A stretch of DNA of 64,000 bases from JAURVT01 sp049059935 (GCF_049059935.1 NZ_JBMGQR010000007.1:39097-103096), one strand, 5' to 3'. Positions 7,294 to 16,039 are shown, counted from the first letter of the stretch. Notes: a model not told the origin generated them from the sequence alone. Numbers and translations are program-made.

Positions 7294-8367
7294 CTATCCG
7301 CCGCGGCCGACGCGGTTGGTCGTGACGAGCAGCCAGATCAGGTACGGCGCCCCGACGATGCCGGTGACGACGCCTACGGGGAGCTGGGTGCTCGGCAGGG
7401 CGTGCTGGGCGACGAGGTCGGAGGCGAGCATCATCACCGCGCCCACCACCATCGCGGGGACGAGCGCCAGGCCGACGTGGCCGACCAGGCGCTTGGCGAT
7501 CGGGCCGGCGACGAACGCGACGAACGCCACCGGTCCGGCGGCGGCCGTGGCCACCGCGGCGAGCGCGACGCCGACGACCATCAGCGACAGCCGCGCACGC
7601 TCGACCGGGACGCCGAGGGCCTGCGCGGCGTCGTCGCCGAGTCCGAGCTGACGCAGGTAGCGCCCGAGCAGCAGCGTGAGCGGGACGAGGACCGCCAGGC
7701 ACGCCGCGAGGACGCCGACGGCCTGCCACGTGGAGGCGTTCAGGCTGCCCGTCAGCCAGACGAGGGCCTCGGCGGCGCTGGTGATCTCCGCACGGGTGAT
7801 CACGTAGGAGACCACGCTGCTGAGCATCGCGCCGATGCCGATGCCCACCAGGACGAGCCGGTAGCCGGTGACGCCGTTGCGCCAGGACAGCACGTAGATC
7901 GCGACGGCGGTGGCCAGCGCGCCGACGAACGACAGCAGCGAGACCGCCGCTCCCCCGAGCCCCAGCACGATGATGCCGATGACGGCGGCGGCGCTGGCGC
8001 CGAAGGAGATGCCGATGATGTCGGGCGAGGCGAGCGGGTTGCGCACCAGCGTCTGGAACACGATGCCCGAGAGGCCGAACGCGGCACCGGTGAACACGGC
8101 GAGCACCGCACGCGGCAGCCGCAGCTCGCGGACGATGAAGTCGCTGGCCGGGTCGCCGGCACCGAACAGGGTCCTGACCACGTCGAGCAGCGGGATCCGG
8201 AAGTCGCCGAGCGACAGCGCGACGCAGAACAGCACGAACAGCACCGCGAGCAGGGCCCCGGTGACCGACACGACGCGCGCGTGCCGACGCCGTCGACCGC
8301 CGACCACCGCGTGGGTGGACTTCGGCGGGGCCACGAGGCCGAGGGGCGAGCGGTCGAGGACGGCCAT
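7294..8367 (-). CDS. FecCD-family iron-siderophore permease, second subunit
   Basis: A 357-residue polytopic membrane protein with about ten hydrophobic segments after a basic N-terminus. It has FecCD-family stretches such as LRLPRAVLAVFTGAAFGLSG, FQTLVRNPLASPDIIGISFG and the C-terminal GAVMMLASDLVAQHALP with LPVGVVTGIVGAPYLIWLL. It pairs with the product of 8371-9432 to form the transmembrane channel for an imported ferric siderophore. The gap to the upstream permease is only 3 bases. It ends with a TAG stop 7 bases before the FecE start. Confidence 0.93.
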   Translation of the reverse strand: MAVLDRSPLGLVAPPKSTHAVVGGRRRRHARVVSVTGALLAVLFVLFCVALSLGDFRIPLLDVVRTLFGAGDPASDFIVRELRLPRAVLAVFTGAAFGLSGIVFQTLVRNPLASPDIIGISFGASAAAVIGIIVLGLGGAAVSLLSFVGALATAVAIYVLSWRNGVTGYRLVLVGIGIGAMLSSVVSYVITRAEITSAAEALVWLTGSLNASTWQAVGVLAACLAVLVPLTLLLGRYLRQLGLGDDAAQALGVPVERARLSLMVVGVALAAVATAAAGPVAFVAFVAGPIAKRLVGHVGLALVPAMVVGAVMMLASDLVAQHALPSTQLPVGVVTGIVGAPYLIWLLVTTNRVGRGG

Positions 8368-8370
8368 GGC

Positions 8371-9432
8371 TCAGAGCTCCGCGAGCTTGCGACGACGGAC
8401 GAGGGCGATGAAGAACGGGGCACCGACGATGGCCATGACGATGCCGACCTGCAGCTCGCCGGGCCGCGCGACCACACGTCCGATGACGTCGGAGACGAGC
8501 AGCAGGATCGGGGCGAGTAGCGCCGAGTACGGCAGGATCCAGCGGTAGTCCGGGCCGGTGATGATCCGGGCGAGGTGCGGCACCGTCAGCCCGAGGAAGC
8601 CGATCGGGCCGGCGACCGCGGTGGCCGCGCCGCACAGCAGCACGACGGCGAGCGCCGAGACGATGCGGGCGGTGGCGATCCTCTGGCCCAGGGCGCGGGC
8701 GACGTCGTCGCCGAGCGAGAGCGCGTTGAGCAGACGGCCGGTGACGAGCGCGAGCACGACGCCCACCGCCACGAACGGGGCGATGTCCCACAGCTGCGCG
8801 GGCTTGGCCGCGGCGAGCGAGCCGACCGTCCAGAACCGGAAGCGGTCGAAGGTCTCGACGTCGGTGAGCAGGACGGCGGTGGTGACCGAGACGAGCGCCG
8901 CGCTGACGGCCGCGCCGGCCAGGGCCAGCTTGACCGGCGTGGCGCCCTCGCGTCCGATCGAGCCGATCGCGTAGACGCCCACGGCCACCACGGCGGCGCC
9001 GACGAACGCGAACCACACGTAGCCCGAGGCGGCCGAGACGCCGAAGACGCTGATCCCGATGACGACGAACAGCGCGGCGCCGGCGTTGACGCCGAGCAGG
9101 CCGGGGTCGGCCAGGGGGTTGCGGGCCACGCCCTGCATGACCGCGCCCGAGAGGCCGAGCGCGACGCCGACCATGACGCCGGCGATCGTGCGCGGGATGC
9201 GCAGGGTGCGCACGACCAGCTGGTCGGTGTCGGTGGGGTCGGTGTTGCCCAGCGCGCCGAGGACGTCGGACATCGTCAGCGGCCGGCTGCCGTAGCGGAC
9301 GCTCAGCAGGCACGCCGCCAGCAGCGCCACCGCCAGCACCACGAGCCCGACCGCGAGGGCAGGGGTCCCCGCTCGGCGCTGGGGGCGCGGCGACAGCGTG
9401 GCTGCGGCCGACGGGCGGACGGACGTCGACAT
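8371..9432 (-). CDS. FecCD-family iron-siderophore permease, first subunit
   Basis: A 353-residue membrane protein and first gene of the iron-uptake run. FecCD hallmarks include LRIPRTIAGVMVGVALGLSG, VMQGVARNPLADPGLLGVNA, FLGLTVPHLARIITGPDYRW and the final LQVGIVMAIVGAPFFIALVR. The ATG at 9432 follows almost immediately after an IdeR/DtxR-like box, so repression by iron-loaded IdeR would block transcription of all six downstream genes (two permeases, ATPase, SIP and two ABC half-transporters). No Shine-Dalgarno is obvious, consistent with a very short leader. Confidence 0.93.
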   Translation of the reverse strand: MSTSVRPSAAATLSPRPQRRAGTPALAVGLVVLAVALLAACLLSVRYGSRPLTMSDVLGALGNTDPTDTDQLVVRTLRIPRTIAGVMVGVALGLSGAVMQGVARNPLADPGLLGVNAGAALFVVIGISVFGVSAASGYVWFAFVGAAVVAVGVYAIGSIGREGATPVKLALAGAAVSAALVSVTTAVLLTDVETFDRFRFWTVGSLAAAKPAQLWDIAPFVAVGVVLALVTGRLLNALSLGDDVARALGQRIATARIVSALAVVLLCGAATAVAGPIGFLGLTVPHLARIITGPDYRWILPYSALLAPILLLVSDVIGRVVARPGELQVGIVMAIVGAPFFIALVRRRKLAEL

Positions 9433-9434
9433 GA

Positions 9435-9453
9435 CTCGGTAAGGCTAACCTAA
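9435..9453 (-). promoter_or_regulatory. IdeR/DtxR iron box upstream of the FecCD operon
   Basis: The minus strand reads TTAGGTTAGCCTTACCGAG, matching the IdeR/DtxR consensus (TTAGGTTAGSCTAACCTAA) at most positions. It ends 2 bases before the start codon and includes TANNNT hexamers usable as a -10 box, so bound repressor would occlude RNA polymerase. Confidence 0.8.
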
Positions 9454-9487
9454 CGATTCTCGGGGCCTCAACGGCCCGTGGCGCGGG

Positions 9488-10351
9488 TCACGCGACGGCG
9501 CCGGCGGCCGGCGTCTGGGCCGCCGCGGCCTCGGCCGCGGCGTTCTGCTCGGCCTTCCACGCCCGGAAGCCCTCCTCGGTCTCGCCGGAGCGCCAGTAGG
9601 CCGACACCGAGAGCATCGAGCGGTCGACGTCGCGCTCGCCGAGCAGGAACGGGCGCACGGTGCGCATGACGCGCGACTCGCCGTGCACGAAGGCCTGCAC
9701 CGTGCCGTCCGGCCAAGGCATCTCGCGCACGGCCTGGTCCAGGAGCGCCACCGGCGGCGCGTCGCCCCGGAACAGCCAGGTGACGTCGAGGTCGCCGTCG
9801 GAGACGAGCTCGATCGTGTCGTCCGCGCTCTCGACCTCGAGCACCGCGCGGACGGGGACGTCGGCCGGGATCTCCTCCAGCGCCGCCGCGATCGCGGGCA
9901 GCGCGGCGTCGTCGCCGACGAGCAGGTGCCAGTCGGCGTCGGGCGAGGGACGGTAGGCGCCGCCCGGGCCGACCAGGAACAACGCGTCCCCGGGCTGCGC
10001 GGCGGCGGCCCACGGGCCCGCCACGCCGCTGTCGCCGTGCACCACGAAGTCGATGGTCAGCTCGCGCGCCTCGGCGTCGACGTCGCGCACCGTGTACGTG
10101 CGGACGACGGGCCACGCCTCCTGCGGCATCGTCGCGCGCACGACCTCGATGTCGACCGGGTCGGGGTAGGTGTGGTCGGGGTGGAGGAACCAGAGCTTGA
10201 CGTAGCGGTCGGTGAAGCCCTGGTCGCGCTCGACGAACGCGTCGAACCCGGGACCGGTGACGACCACGCGGCGCAGGTGCGGGCTGAGGTCCTCGGTGCG
10301 GACCACCTCCCAGCGCTGCGGCGCGGGTCGGCGTCGAGGTGCAGGTGCCAT
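9488..10351 (-). CDS. Second siderophore-interacting protein (SIP family)
   Basis: A 287-residue FAD/NAD(P)H ferric-siderophore reductase, paralogous to but quite different from the one at 5600-6460. It shows the FAD motif VVRTYTVRDVD (about residue 82), a nucleotide-binding segment LLVGDDAALPAIAAALEEIP and the C-terminal SVSAYWRSGETEEGFRAWK. A strong Shine-Dalgarno AGGAGG (complement of 10362-10367) lies 10 bases before the ATG at 10351. It is monocistronic, sits 55 bases downstream of the FecCD start with a gene of the same strand in between none, and diverges from the M13 peptidase. A partial iron box at 10411-10429 suggests iron control. The Ala-rich tail is not conserved in the family. 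Confidence 0.9.
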   Translation of the reverse strand: MAPAPRRRPAPQRWEVVRTEDLSPHLRRVVVTGPGFDAFVERDQGFTDRYVKLWFLHPDHTYPDPVDIEVVRATMPQEAWPVVRTYTVRDVDAEARELTIDFVVHGDSGVAGPWAAAAQPGDALFLVGPGGAYRPSPDADWHLLVGDDAALPAIAAALEEIPADVPVRAVLEVESADDTIELVSDGDLDVTWLFRGDAPPVALLDQAVREMPWPDGTVQAFVHGESRVMRTVRPFLLGERDVDRSMLSVSAYWRSGETEEGFRAWKAEQNAAAEAAAAQTPAAGAVA

Positions 10352-10410
10352 CGGGACGGTGCCTCCTAGAATCAGGTCTGCTGCACCGCTCGCACCGCGG
10401 TCAGCGTGAC

Positions 10411-10429
10411 TTAGGGCAGCCTAACACCA
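10411..10429. promoter_or_regulatory. Partial IdeR/DtxR-like iron box
   Basis: TTAGGGCAGCCTAACACCA keeps the TTAGG and CTAAC half-site features of the consensus but deviates at about five positions. It lies 60 bases upstream of the second SIP gene and 48 bases upstream of the divergent M13 peptidase gene, so it could affect either one. Confidence 0.5.
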
Positions 10430-10477
10430 CCTCGGTGAGGCTCCCCTGCCCTCAGCTCCTCGCTCGAAAGGCACCTC

Positions 10478-12439
10478 GTGCTCCGCTCCGGCATCGACCA
10501 CACCCACGTCGACCCCGCCGTCCGCGTCCAGGACGACCTGTACCGCCACGTCAACGGCGGCTGGCTCGACACCGCGCAGATCCCCGCCGACCGCGCCACC
10601 GCCGGCTCGTTCGTCACCCTCGTCGACGAGGCCGAGGCCCAGACCCGGGCGATCATCGAGGAGGGCCGCGACGCACGCGCCACCACCGACGACGCCGAGC
10701 TGGCCAAGATCGGCGCGCTGTACGCGAGCTTCATGGACACCGACCGCGTCGAGGAGCTCGGTGCGGCTCCCCTGGCCGACGACCTCGCCCGCGTCGAGGC
10801 GATCGGCGACGTCGCCGGGTTCGTCCGGACGCTCGGCGGCCTCGAGCGCACCGGCGTCGCCGGCGTCATCGGCATGTACGTCGCCCCCGACCAGGGCGAC
10901 CCCGAGCACTACGTGGTCAGCGTCCTGCAGGCCGGGCTGGGCCTGCCCGACGAGTCGTACTACCGCGAGGACGGGTTCGCCGACGCCCGCGCCGCGTACG
11001 AGAAGCACGTCGCGGCGATGCTCGACCTCGCCGGCGTCGACGACGCACCCGCCCGCGCCGCCCGCATCCTGGCGCTGGAGACGCTCGTCGCGCAGCAGCA
11101 CTGGGACCGCGTCGCCTGCCGGGACGCGCAGAAGACCTACAACCCCACGACGTTCGACGAGCTCGTCGCGGCCGTCCCGTCATTCGACTGGGCGACGTGG
11201 GCCGACGCCGCCGGCATCGAGCGGTCGGTGCTCGACCGCGTGGTCGTCCGTCAGCCGTCCTACCTGTCCGGGCTCGACACCCTGCTCACCGACGAGCACC
11301 TCGAGGCCTGGCGCGACTGGCTGCGCTGGCAGGTCGTGCACTCCGCCGCCCCCTACCTGTCGTCGGCGTTCGTCGAGGCGAACTTCGACTTCTACGGCCG
11401 CACGCTCAGCGGCACCGACGAGCTGCGCGCCCGCTGGAAGCGCGGCGTCGGGTTCGTCGAGCGCACGATGGGCGAGGCGGTCGGCAAGGTCTACGTCGCC
11501 CGGCACTTCCCGCCCGCGGCCAAGGAGCGCATGGACGCGCTCATCGTCAACCTCGTCGACGCCTACCGGCACAGCATCGGCGACCTGACGTGGATGTCGC
11601 AGACCACCAAGGCGCGCGCGCTGGACAAGCTCGAGGCGTTCACGCCCAAGGTGGCCCACCCCGTGCGCTGGCGCGACTACTCCGCGCTCGAGGTGCGCGA
11701 CGACGACCTGCTCGGCAACGTCCGCTCCGCGCTCGCGTTCGAGCTCGACCACGAGCTGTCCAAGCTGAAGGGGCCGGTCGACCGCGACGAGTGGTACATG
11801 ACGCCGCAGACCGTCAACGCGTACTACAACCCCACGATGAACGAGATCGTCTTCCCGGCCGCGATCCTGCAGCCGCCGTTCTTCGACGCCGAGGCCGACG
11901 ACGCCGTCAACTACGGCGCGATCGGCGCGGTGATCGGCCACGAGATCGGCCACGGCTTCGACGACCAGGGCTCGCACTACGACGGCACCGGCAAGCTGTC
12001 GAACTGGTGGACCGACGACGACCGCGCCGCCTTCGACGCGCTCACCCAGCGCCTGGTCGACCAGTACGGCGTGCTGTCGCCCGAGGGCACCGACGGCCGC
12101 ACGGTCAACGGCGAGCTGACGATCGGCGAGAACATCGGCGACCTCGGGGGGCTGTCGATCGCGTACAAGGCCTACGCGCTCGCGCTGGACGGCGCCGAGG
12201 CGGCCGTCATCGACGACCTCACCGGCGACCAGCGCTTCTTCATGTCGTGGGCGCAGGCGTGGCGCTCCAAGGTGCGCGACGCCGAGTCGATCCGCCGGCT
12301 CACGGTCGACCCGCACTCGCCGCCGGAGTTCCGCTGCAACCAGGTGGTGCGCAACATCGCCCCCTTCTACGACGCGTTCGGGGTCGGCGAGTCCGACGAG
12401 CTCTGGCTGGACCCGGCCGACCGCGTGACGATCTGGTGA
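10478..12439 (+). CDS. M13-family zinc metallopeptidase (neprilysin/PepO-like)
   Basis: A 653-residue oligopeptidase. The zinc site is HEIGH at residues 488-492, with the third ligand in ENIGDLGGL (Glu551, Asp555). Other family marks are NAYYNPTMNEIVFPAAILQP and the C-terminal CNQVVRNIAPFYDAF with a terminal VTIW. There is no signal peptide, so it should act in the cytoplasm on small peptides unless exported by another route. The GTG at 10478 is preceded by GAAAGG and gives the conserved N-terminus beginning just before the DDLYRHVNGGW motif. It is the first gene of a four-gene run joined by GTGA overlaps, which suggests functional linkage with the membrane phosphodiesterase that follows. Confidence 0.92.
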   Translation: MLRSGIDHTHVDPAVRVQDDLYRHVNGGWLDTAQIPADRATAGSFVTLVDEAEAQTRAIIEEGRDARATTDDAELAKIGALYASFMDTDRVEELGAAPLADDLARVEAIGDVAGFVRTLGGLERTGVAGVIGMYVAPDQGDPEHYVVSVLQAGLGLPDESYYREDGFADARAAYEKHVAAMLDLAGVDDAPARAARILALETLVAQQHWDRVACRDAQKTYNPTTFDELVAAVPSFDWATWADAAGIERSVLDRVVVRQPSYLSGLDTLLTDEHLEAWRDWLRWQVVHSAAPYLSSAFVEANFDFYGRTLSGTDELRARWKRGVGFVERTMGEAVGKVYVARHFPPAAKERMDALIVNLVDAYRHSIGDLTWMSQTTKARALDKLEAFTPKVAHPVRWRDYSALEVRDDDLLGNVRSALAFELDHELSKLKGPVDRDEWYMTPQTVNAYYNPTMNEIVFPAAILQPPFFDAEADDAVNYGAIGAVIGHEIGHGFDDQGSHYDGTGKLSNWWTDDDRAAFDALTQRLVDQYGVLSPEGTDGRTVNGELTIGENIGDLGGLSIAYKAYALALDGAEAAVIDDLTGDQRFFMSWAQAWRSKVRDAESIRRLTVDPHSPPEFRCNQVVRNIAPFYDAFGVGESDELWLDPADRVTIW

Positions 12440-14589
12440 GCCCCTCCCGCGGGCCGCTGCGGCGCCAGCTGCAGCTCATCGGCGTCACCCTCGGCGACTG
12501 GCGGCCCACGTGGCCGCGGGTGCGCGGAGTGGCCCGCGGTTTCGTCACCTCGTTCCTCGCGCTCGCCGTCAGCCTCTGGGCGCTGCCGGGCGCGCAGGTC
12601 GAGGGCGCGACGGCGGTGGCGTCCCTCGCCGTCGCCGTGCTCTTCCTCGGCGCGTTGTTGCGCCCGGTGCTGGTGAGCCTGACGGTGCTCGCGGGGTCGC
12701 TCGGCATGCTGCTGGCCGGCATCCTCGCCCAGGCGCTCGTGCTCGGCCTCGCGCTCAGCATCGTCCCGGGGGTCCAGCCGTTCTCCTGGCCCGAGATCAT
12801 CGTCGCCTCGTGGGCCGCGGCGGCCGTCGCGGCGGGCGTCAACTGGCTCTTCGACGCCAGCTCGGACGACGCGTTCCTCGGGCAGGTGCTCGGCCGCGTC
12901 GTCCGACTCGCGCACGTGCACGACACCCCCGGCCCGGGGCTGCTCGTCGTCCAGCTCGACGGCGTCAGCGAGCCGCTCCTGCGCCAGGCCATCACCGCCG
13001 GCGCGATGCCCACCCTGTCGCGGTGGCTGCGCTCGGGCGAGCACGTGCTGCGCGGCTGGCACACCGGCCTGCCCGCCACCACCCCCGCCGGCCAGGCGGT
13101 GCTGCTGCACGGCGACGTCAGGTCGGTGCCGTCGTTCCGCTGGTACGACAAGGAGCAGGGGCGGATGGTCGTCGCGAGCCACCCGGCCGACGTGGCCGAG
13201 GTCGAGCGGGGCCTCAGCGACGGACGCGGGCTGCTCGCCGACGGCGGCACCAGCGTGTCCAACCTGTTCTCCGGCGACGCCCCCACCCGTCTGGTGACGA
13301 TGAGCGACGCGCGCCTGCCGTCGTCCGACCGCGGCGCGGCGTCGTTCTTCACCTCGCGCAGCGGCTTCGTGCGCTCGATCGTGCTGTTCCTCGGCCAGAT
13401 GGTCACCGAGTGGCACCAGGGACGCCGCCAGCGCCTGCGCGACGTCCAGCCGCGGGTGCGCCGCGGTGGCGTGTTCGTGCTGCTGCGCGGCCTGACGACC
13501 GTCGTCCTGCGCGACCTCAACGTCTCGATCGTGGCCGAGCAGATGGCCCGCGGCACCCGCTCGGTCTTCGTCGACTTCGTGGACTACGACGAGGTCGCCC
13601 ACCACGCCGGACCGAGTCGACCGGAGTCGATGCGCACCCTCGAGGGCCTCGACCGCGTGCTCCAGTTCTTCGAGCAGGTCTCGGCCGAGGTGGCCCGCGA
13701 CTACACGATCGTCGTCGTCTCCGACCACGGCCAGAGCCAGGGCGCCACCTTCCTCCAGCAGGACGGACGCACGCTGAGCCAGGTCGTCGAGGCGCTCGTC
13801 GCCGGCGGCGGCAGCGTCACCACGGGGGACGACGGCGCCCGTCCGTCCGAGCCGTGGGGCCCGGCGAACGTGCTGCTCACCGGTGCCACCCGGTCCAACC
13901 GCGTGGTGGGCGCCGCGGCCCGGTCGGCCCAGCGTCGCCGCCACGGGGAGGGCTCGCGCGACGAGCTCACCGTCGACCGGCGCCGCGACGTCTCCGAGCC
14001 CGCCGACGTGGACCAGGTGGTGGTGGCCGCGTCGGGCAGCCTCGCGCACGTCTACCTCGCCGACGAGCCCGGACGCATCGCCCGCGACCGCATCGACGCG
14101 CGCTGCCCCGGCCTGGTCGAGGGGCTGGCCGCGCACCCCGGCGTCGGGCTGGTGGCGGTCCGCACCCCCACGGGCTCGCTGCTCGTGGTCGGTGCCGACG
14201 GCTGGCGCGACCTGCGCGACGGCGAGCCCGTGGACGGCGCCGGCGTCGACCCGCTGCTCCCCTACGGCCCGCGGGCGGCCGCCGACCTGTGCGACCTGGA
14301 CCGTCGCGACCACGTCGGCGACCTCGTGCTCCTCGGCCGCTACGACCGCTCGCTCGGCGAGGTCACCGCGTTCGAGGAGCTGGTGGGCTCGCACGGCGGG
14401 CTCGGCGGCGAGCAGACGCAGGCGCTGCTCGTCCACCCGTCCGGCTGGGACCTGCCCGGCGCCGAGGAGTCGCGCGCGCTCACCGGCACCGAGGTGCACG
14501 CCGCGCTCGTCGGCTGGCTGGACCAGAACGGGCTGCGGACCGCTCCCCCGGCCGCCGTCGAGGCACCCCGCTCGCAGGTGTCGCGGTGA
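12436..14589 (+). CDS. Holin-like membrane domain fused to an alkaline-phosphatase/phosphodiesterase domain
   Basis: A 717-residue protein. Residues about 30-140 contain four hydrophobic helices resembling the actinobacterial holin-IV-type domain. From about residue 165 it resembles type I phosphodiesterase/nucleotide pyrophosphatases: LLVVQLDGVSEPLLRQAI, then GLPATTPAGQAVLLHG with the likely nucleophilic Thr, the metal motif FVDYDEVAHHAG, and VVVSDHGQSQGATF. The C-terminal third contains SHGGLGGEQTQALLVHP, another metal-site-like stretch. It probably anchors a metal-dependent phospho- or sulfo-ester hydrolase at the membrane; the substrate is unknown. The GTG at 12436 overlaps the peptidase stop (GTGA), and its end overlaps the next gene the same way. 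The name holin is domain similarity only and no phage genes are nearby. Confidence 0.8.
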   Translation: MSPSRGPLRRQLQLIGVTLGDWRPTWPRVRGVARGFVTSFLALAVSLWALPGAQVEGATAVASLAVAVLFLGALLRPVLVSLTVLAGSLGMLLAGILAQALVLGLALSIVPGVQPFSWPEIIVASWAAAAVAAGVNWLFDASSDDAFLGQVLGRVVRLAHVHDTPGPGLLVVQLDGVSEPLLRQAITAGAMPTLSRWLRSGEHVLRGWHTGLPATTPAGQAVLLHGDVRSVPSFRWYDKEQGRMVVASHPADVAEVERGLSDGRGLLADGGTSVSNLFSGDAPTRLVTMSDARLPSSDRGAASFFTSRSGFVRSIVLFLGQMVTEWHQGRRQRLRDVQPRVRRGGVFVLLRGLTTVVLRDLNVSIVAEQMARGTRSVFVDFVDYDEVAHHAGPSRPESMRTLEGLDRVLQFFEQVSAEVARDYTIVVVSDHGQSQGATFLQQDGRTLSQVVEALVAGGGSVTTGDDGARPSEPWGPANVLLTGATRSNRVVGAAARSAQRRRHGEGSRDELTVDRRRDVSEPADVDQVVVAASGSLAHVYLADEPGRIARDRIDARCPGLVEGLAAHPGVGLVAVRTPTGSLLVVGADGWRDLRDGEPVDGAGVDPLLPYGPRAAADLCDLDRRDHVGDLVLLGRYDRSLGEVTAFEELVGSHGGLGGEQTQALLVHPSGWDLPGAEESRALTGTEVHAALVGWLDQNGLRTAPPAAVEAPRSQVSR

Positions 14590-15365
14590 GCGACCTCGCC
14601 GTGACCTGGTGGGGCCACGCCACCTGCACCGTCGAGCTGGACGGCGCACGCGTGCTCACCGATCCGTTGCTGCTCGACCGGCTCGCCCACCTGCGCCGGT
14701 TCGCCCCCACGCCGCCGGACGAGGCGCGGACGGCGGACGTCGTCCTCGTGTCGCACCTGCACCCCGACCACCTGCACGTGCCGTCCCTGCGCCTCGTCGC
14801 CGACGGGGCCGTGTTCGTCGTCCCCCGCGGCGCGGCGGGCTACCTGCAGGCGGCCGGCGTGCCGTCCGAGCGGGTGCTCGAGGTGGTGCCCGGCGACCGC
14901 GTCGACGTCGCCGGGGTCGACGTCGAGGTGCTGCCGGCGGCGCACGACGGCCACCGCCACGTGCTGTCGCGCGTCACGGCACCGGCGCTCGGGTTCCGGC
15001 TCGCGCACGGCCGGCGGACGCTCTGGTTCCCCGGCGACACCGGGCTGACCGACGACATGCGCGACGTCGACCCGGTCGACCTCGCGCTCGCGCCCGTCGG
15101 CGGGTGGGGGCCGACGCTGCCCGTCACGCACCTGGGGCCGGCGGAGGCGGCCGTCGCCGTCGGCCGCGTCGGCGCGACGCACGCCGTCCCCGTCCACTAC
15201 GGCACCTTCTGGCCCCGCGGGATGACCCGCCTGCAGCGACACCGCCGGCTGTTCACCGAGCCCGGCACACGCTTCGCCCACCAGCTGACGCACCGGTCGC
15301 CGTCCACCCGCCCCTGGGTGCCGGGCCACGGCGAGCGGCTCGTCCTGCCGGCGGTGACCCCGTGA
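14586..15365 (+). CDS. Metallo-beta-lactamase-fold hydrolase (UlaG/NAPE-PLD-like)
   Basis: A 259-residue single-domain MBL-fold enzyme. The dinuclear metal motif is HLHPDH at residues 57-62, with further ligands in HDGHRH and FPGDTGL and a late His in PVHYGTFWP. The opening VTWWGHATCTVELDG is typical of the UlaG-like/N-acylphosphatidylethanolamine phospholipase D branch. A phosphodiesterase or lactonase activity is possible; no closer function can be read. It overlaps both neighbours by GTGA, so it is translated together with the membrane phosphodiesterase and DedA protein. No signal peptide. Confidence 0.85.
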   Translation: MSDLAVTWWGHATCTVELDGARVLTDPLLLDRLAHLRRFAPTPPDEARTADVVLVSHLHPDHLHVPSLRLVADGAVFVVPRGAAGYLQAAGVPSERVLEVVPGDRVDVAGVDVEVLPAAHDGHRHVLSRVTAPALGFRLAHGRRTLWFPGDTGLTDDMRDVDPVDLALAPVGGWGPTLPVTHLGPAEAAVAVGRVGATHAVPVHYGTFWPRGMTRLQRHRRLFTEPGTRFAHQLTHRSPSTRPWVPGHGERLVLPAVTP

Positions 15366-15973
15366 TCGACGAGGGACTCGGGCTCGTCGCGCTGCTCAGC
15401 CTGTTCGGCGCCGTCGCATTCGGCGCCGTGGTGCCCGTGGTCCCCACCGGCGCAGCCGTCAGCGCCGCGGCCGTGCTCGCCGAGGGCACCGCCCCGTGGG
15501 AGCTGGTGCTCGTCGTCCTCGTCGGAGCAGCCGGCGCCTACGTCGGCGACGTCATCACCTACGCCGCGCTGCGGGCCGCCGGAGAGCCGCTGGCGCACCG
15601 CGTCGGCTGGCTGAACCGCGACGACCCCGACGGCGCACTGGCCCGCACCACCGCCCGGATCGAGCAGAACGAGGTCCGCGTCCTGCTGCTGTCGCGCCTG
15701 GTGCCCGGCGGACGCATCCCGGTGCTGCTCGCCGCCGCGCTCGGCGGCTACCCCTGGTACCGGTTCGCCGTCGCCGACGTCGGCGCCGCCACCTTGTGGT
15801 CGGTGGTCTACGCCGCCGTCGGCCTGCTCGGCGACGCCCTGTTCCCCTCGGCCCGCGACGCGGTCGTCGCCGCCGTCGTCCTCGCCGTCCTCGTCACCGT
15901 CGCCCTCCAGCTCCTCAAGCGCCTCACCTCCCGCTCCCCCTCCCACCCCGACTCCCCCACCCACCCCGCCTGA
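15362..15973 (+). CDS. DedA/SNARE-associated family membrane protein
   Basis: A 203-residue protein with about five hydrophobic segments and DedA features: GAAGAYVGDVITYAALRAAG, the Arg/Gly motif LLSRLVPGGRIPVLLAAALG, and a following aromatic GGYPWYRF. DedA proteins act as lipid scramblases or proton-coupled membrane homeostasis factors. The GTG at 15362 overlaps the MBL gene as GTGA. The Ser/Pro/His-rich tail (about residues 185-203) is low complexity. Being last in the peptidase-phosphodiesterase-hydrolase run, it may help supply or recycle the lipid-linked substrate; this is inference. Confidence 0.85.
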   Translation: MIDEGLGLVALLSLFGAVAFGAVVPVVPTGAAVSAAAVLAEGTAPWELVLVVLVGAAGAYVGDVITYAALRAAGEPLAHRVGWLNRDDPDGALARTTARIEQNEVRVLLLSRLVPGGRIPVLLAAALGGYPWYRFAVADVGAATLWSVVYAAVGLLGDALFPSARDAVVAAVVLAVLVTVALQLLKRLTSRSPSHPDSPTHPA

Positions 15974-15982
15974 CCCCGCGAT

Positions 15983-16039
15983 CCGCCGGTTCTGCAGGGC
16001 CCGTCCGCCGGTTCTGCTGCCCCCGTCCGTCGGTCCGGC
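15983..16039. repeat. Three 13-bp direct repeats at 22-bp spacing (family C, forward set)
   Basis: CCGCCGGTTCTGC occurs at 15983-15995 and 16005-16017, and a variant CCGTCGGTCCGGC at 16027-16039, each 22 bp apart. They follow the DedA stop. Confidence 0.7.

Noticed and set aside
12436..12860. Prophage holin
   Set aside because: The domain is fused to a phosphodiesterase and no lysis or structural phage genes are near.
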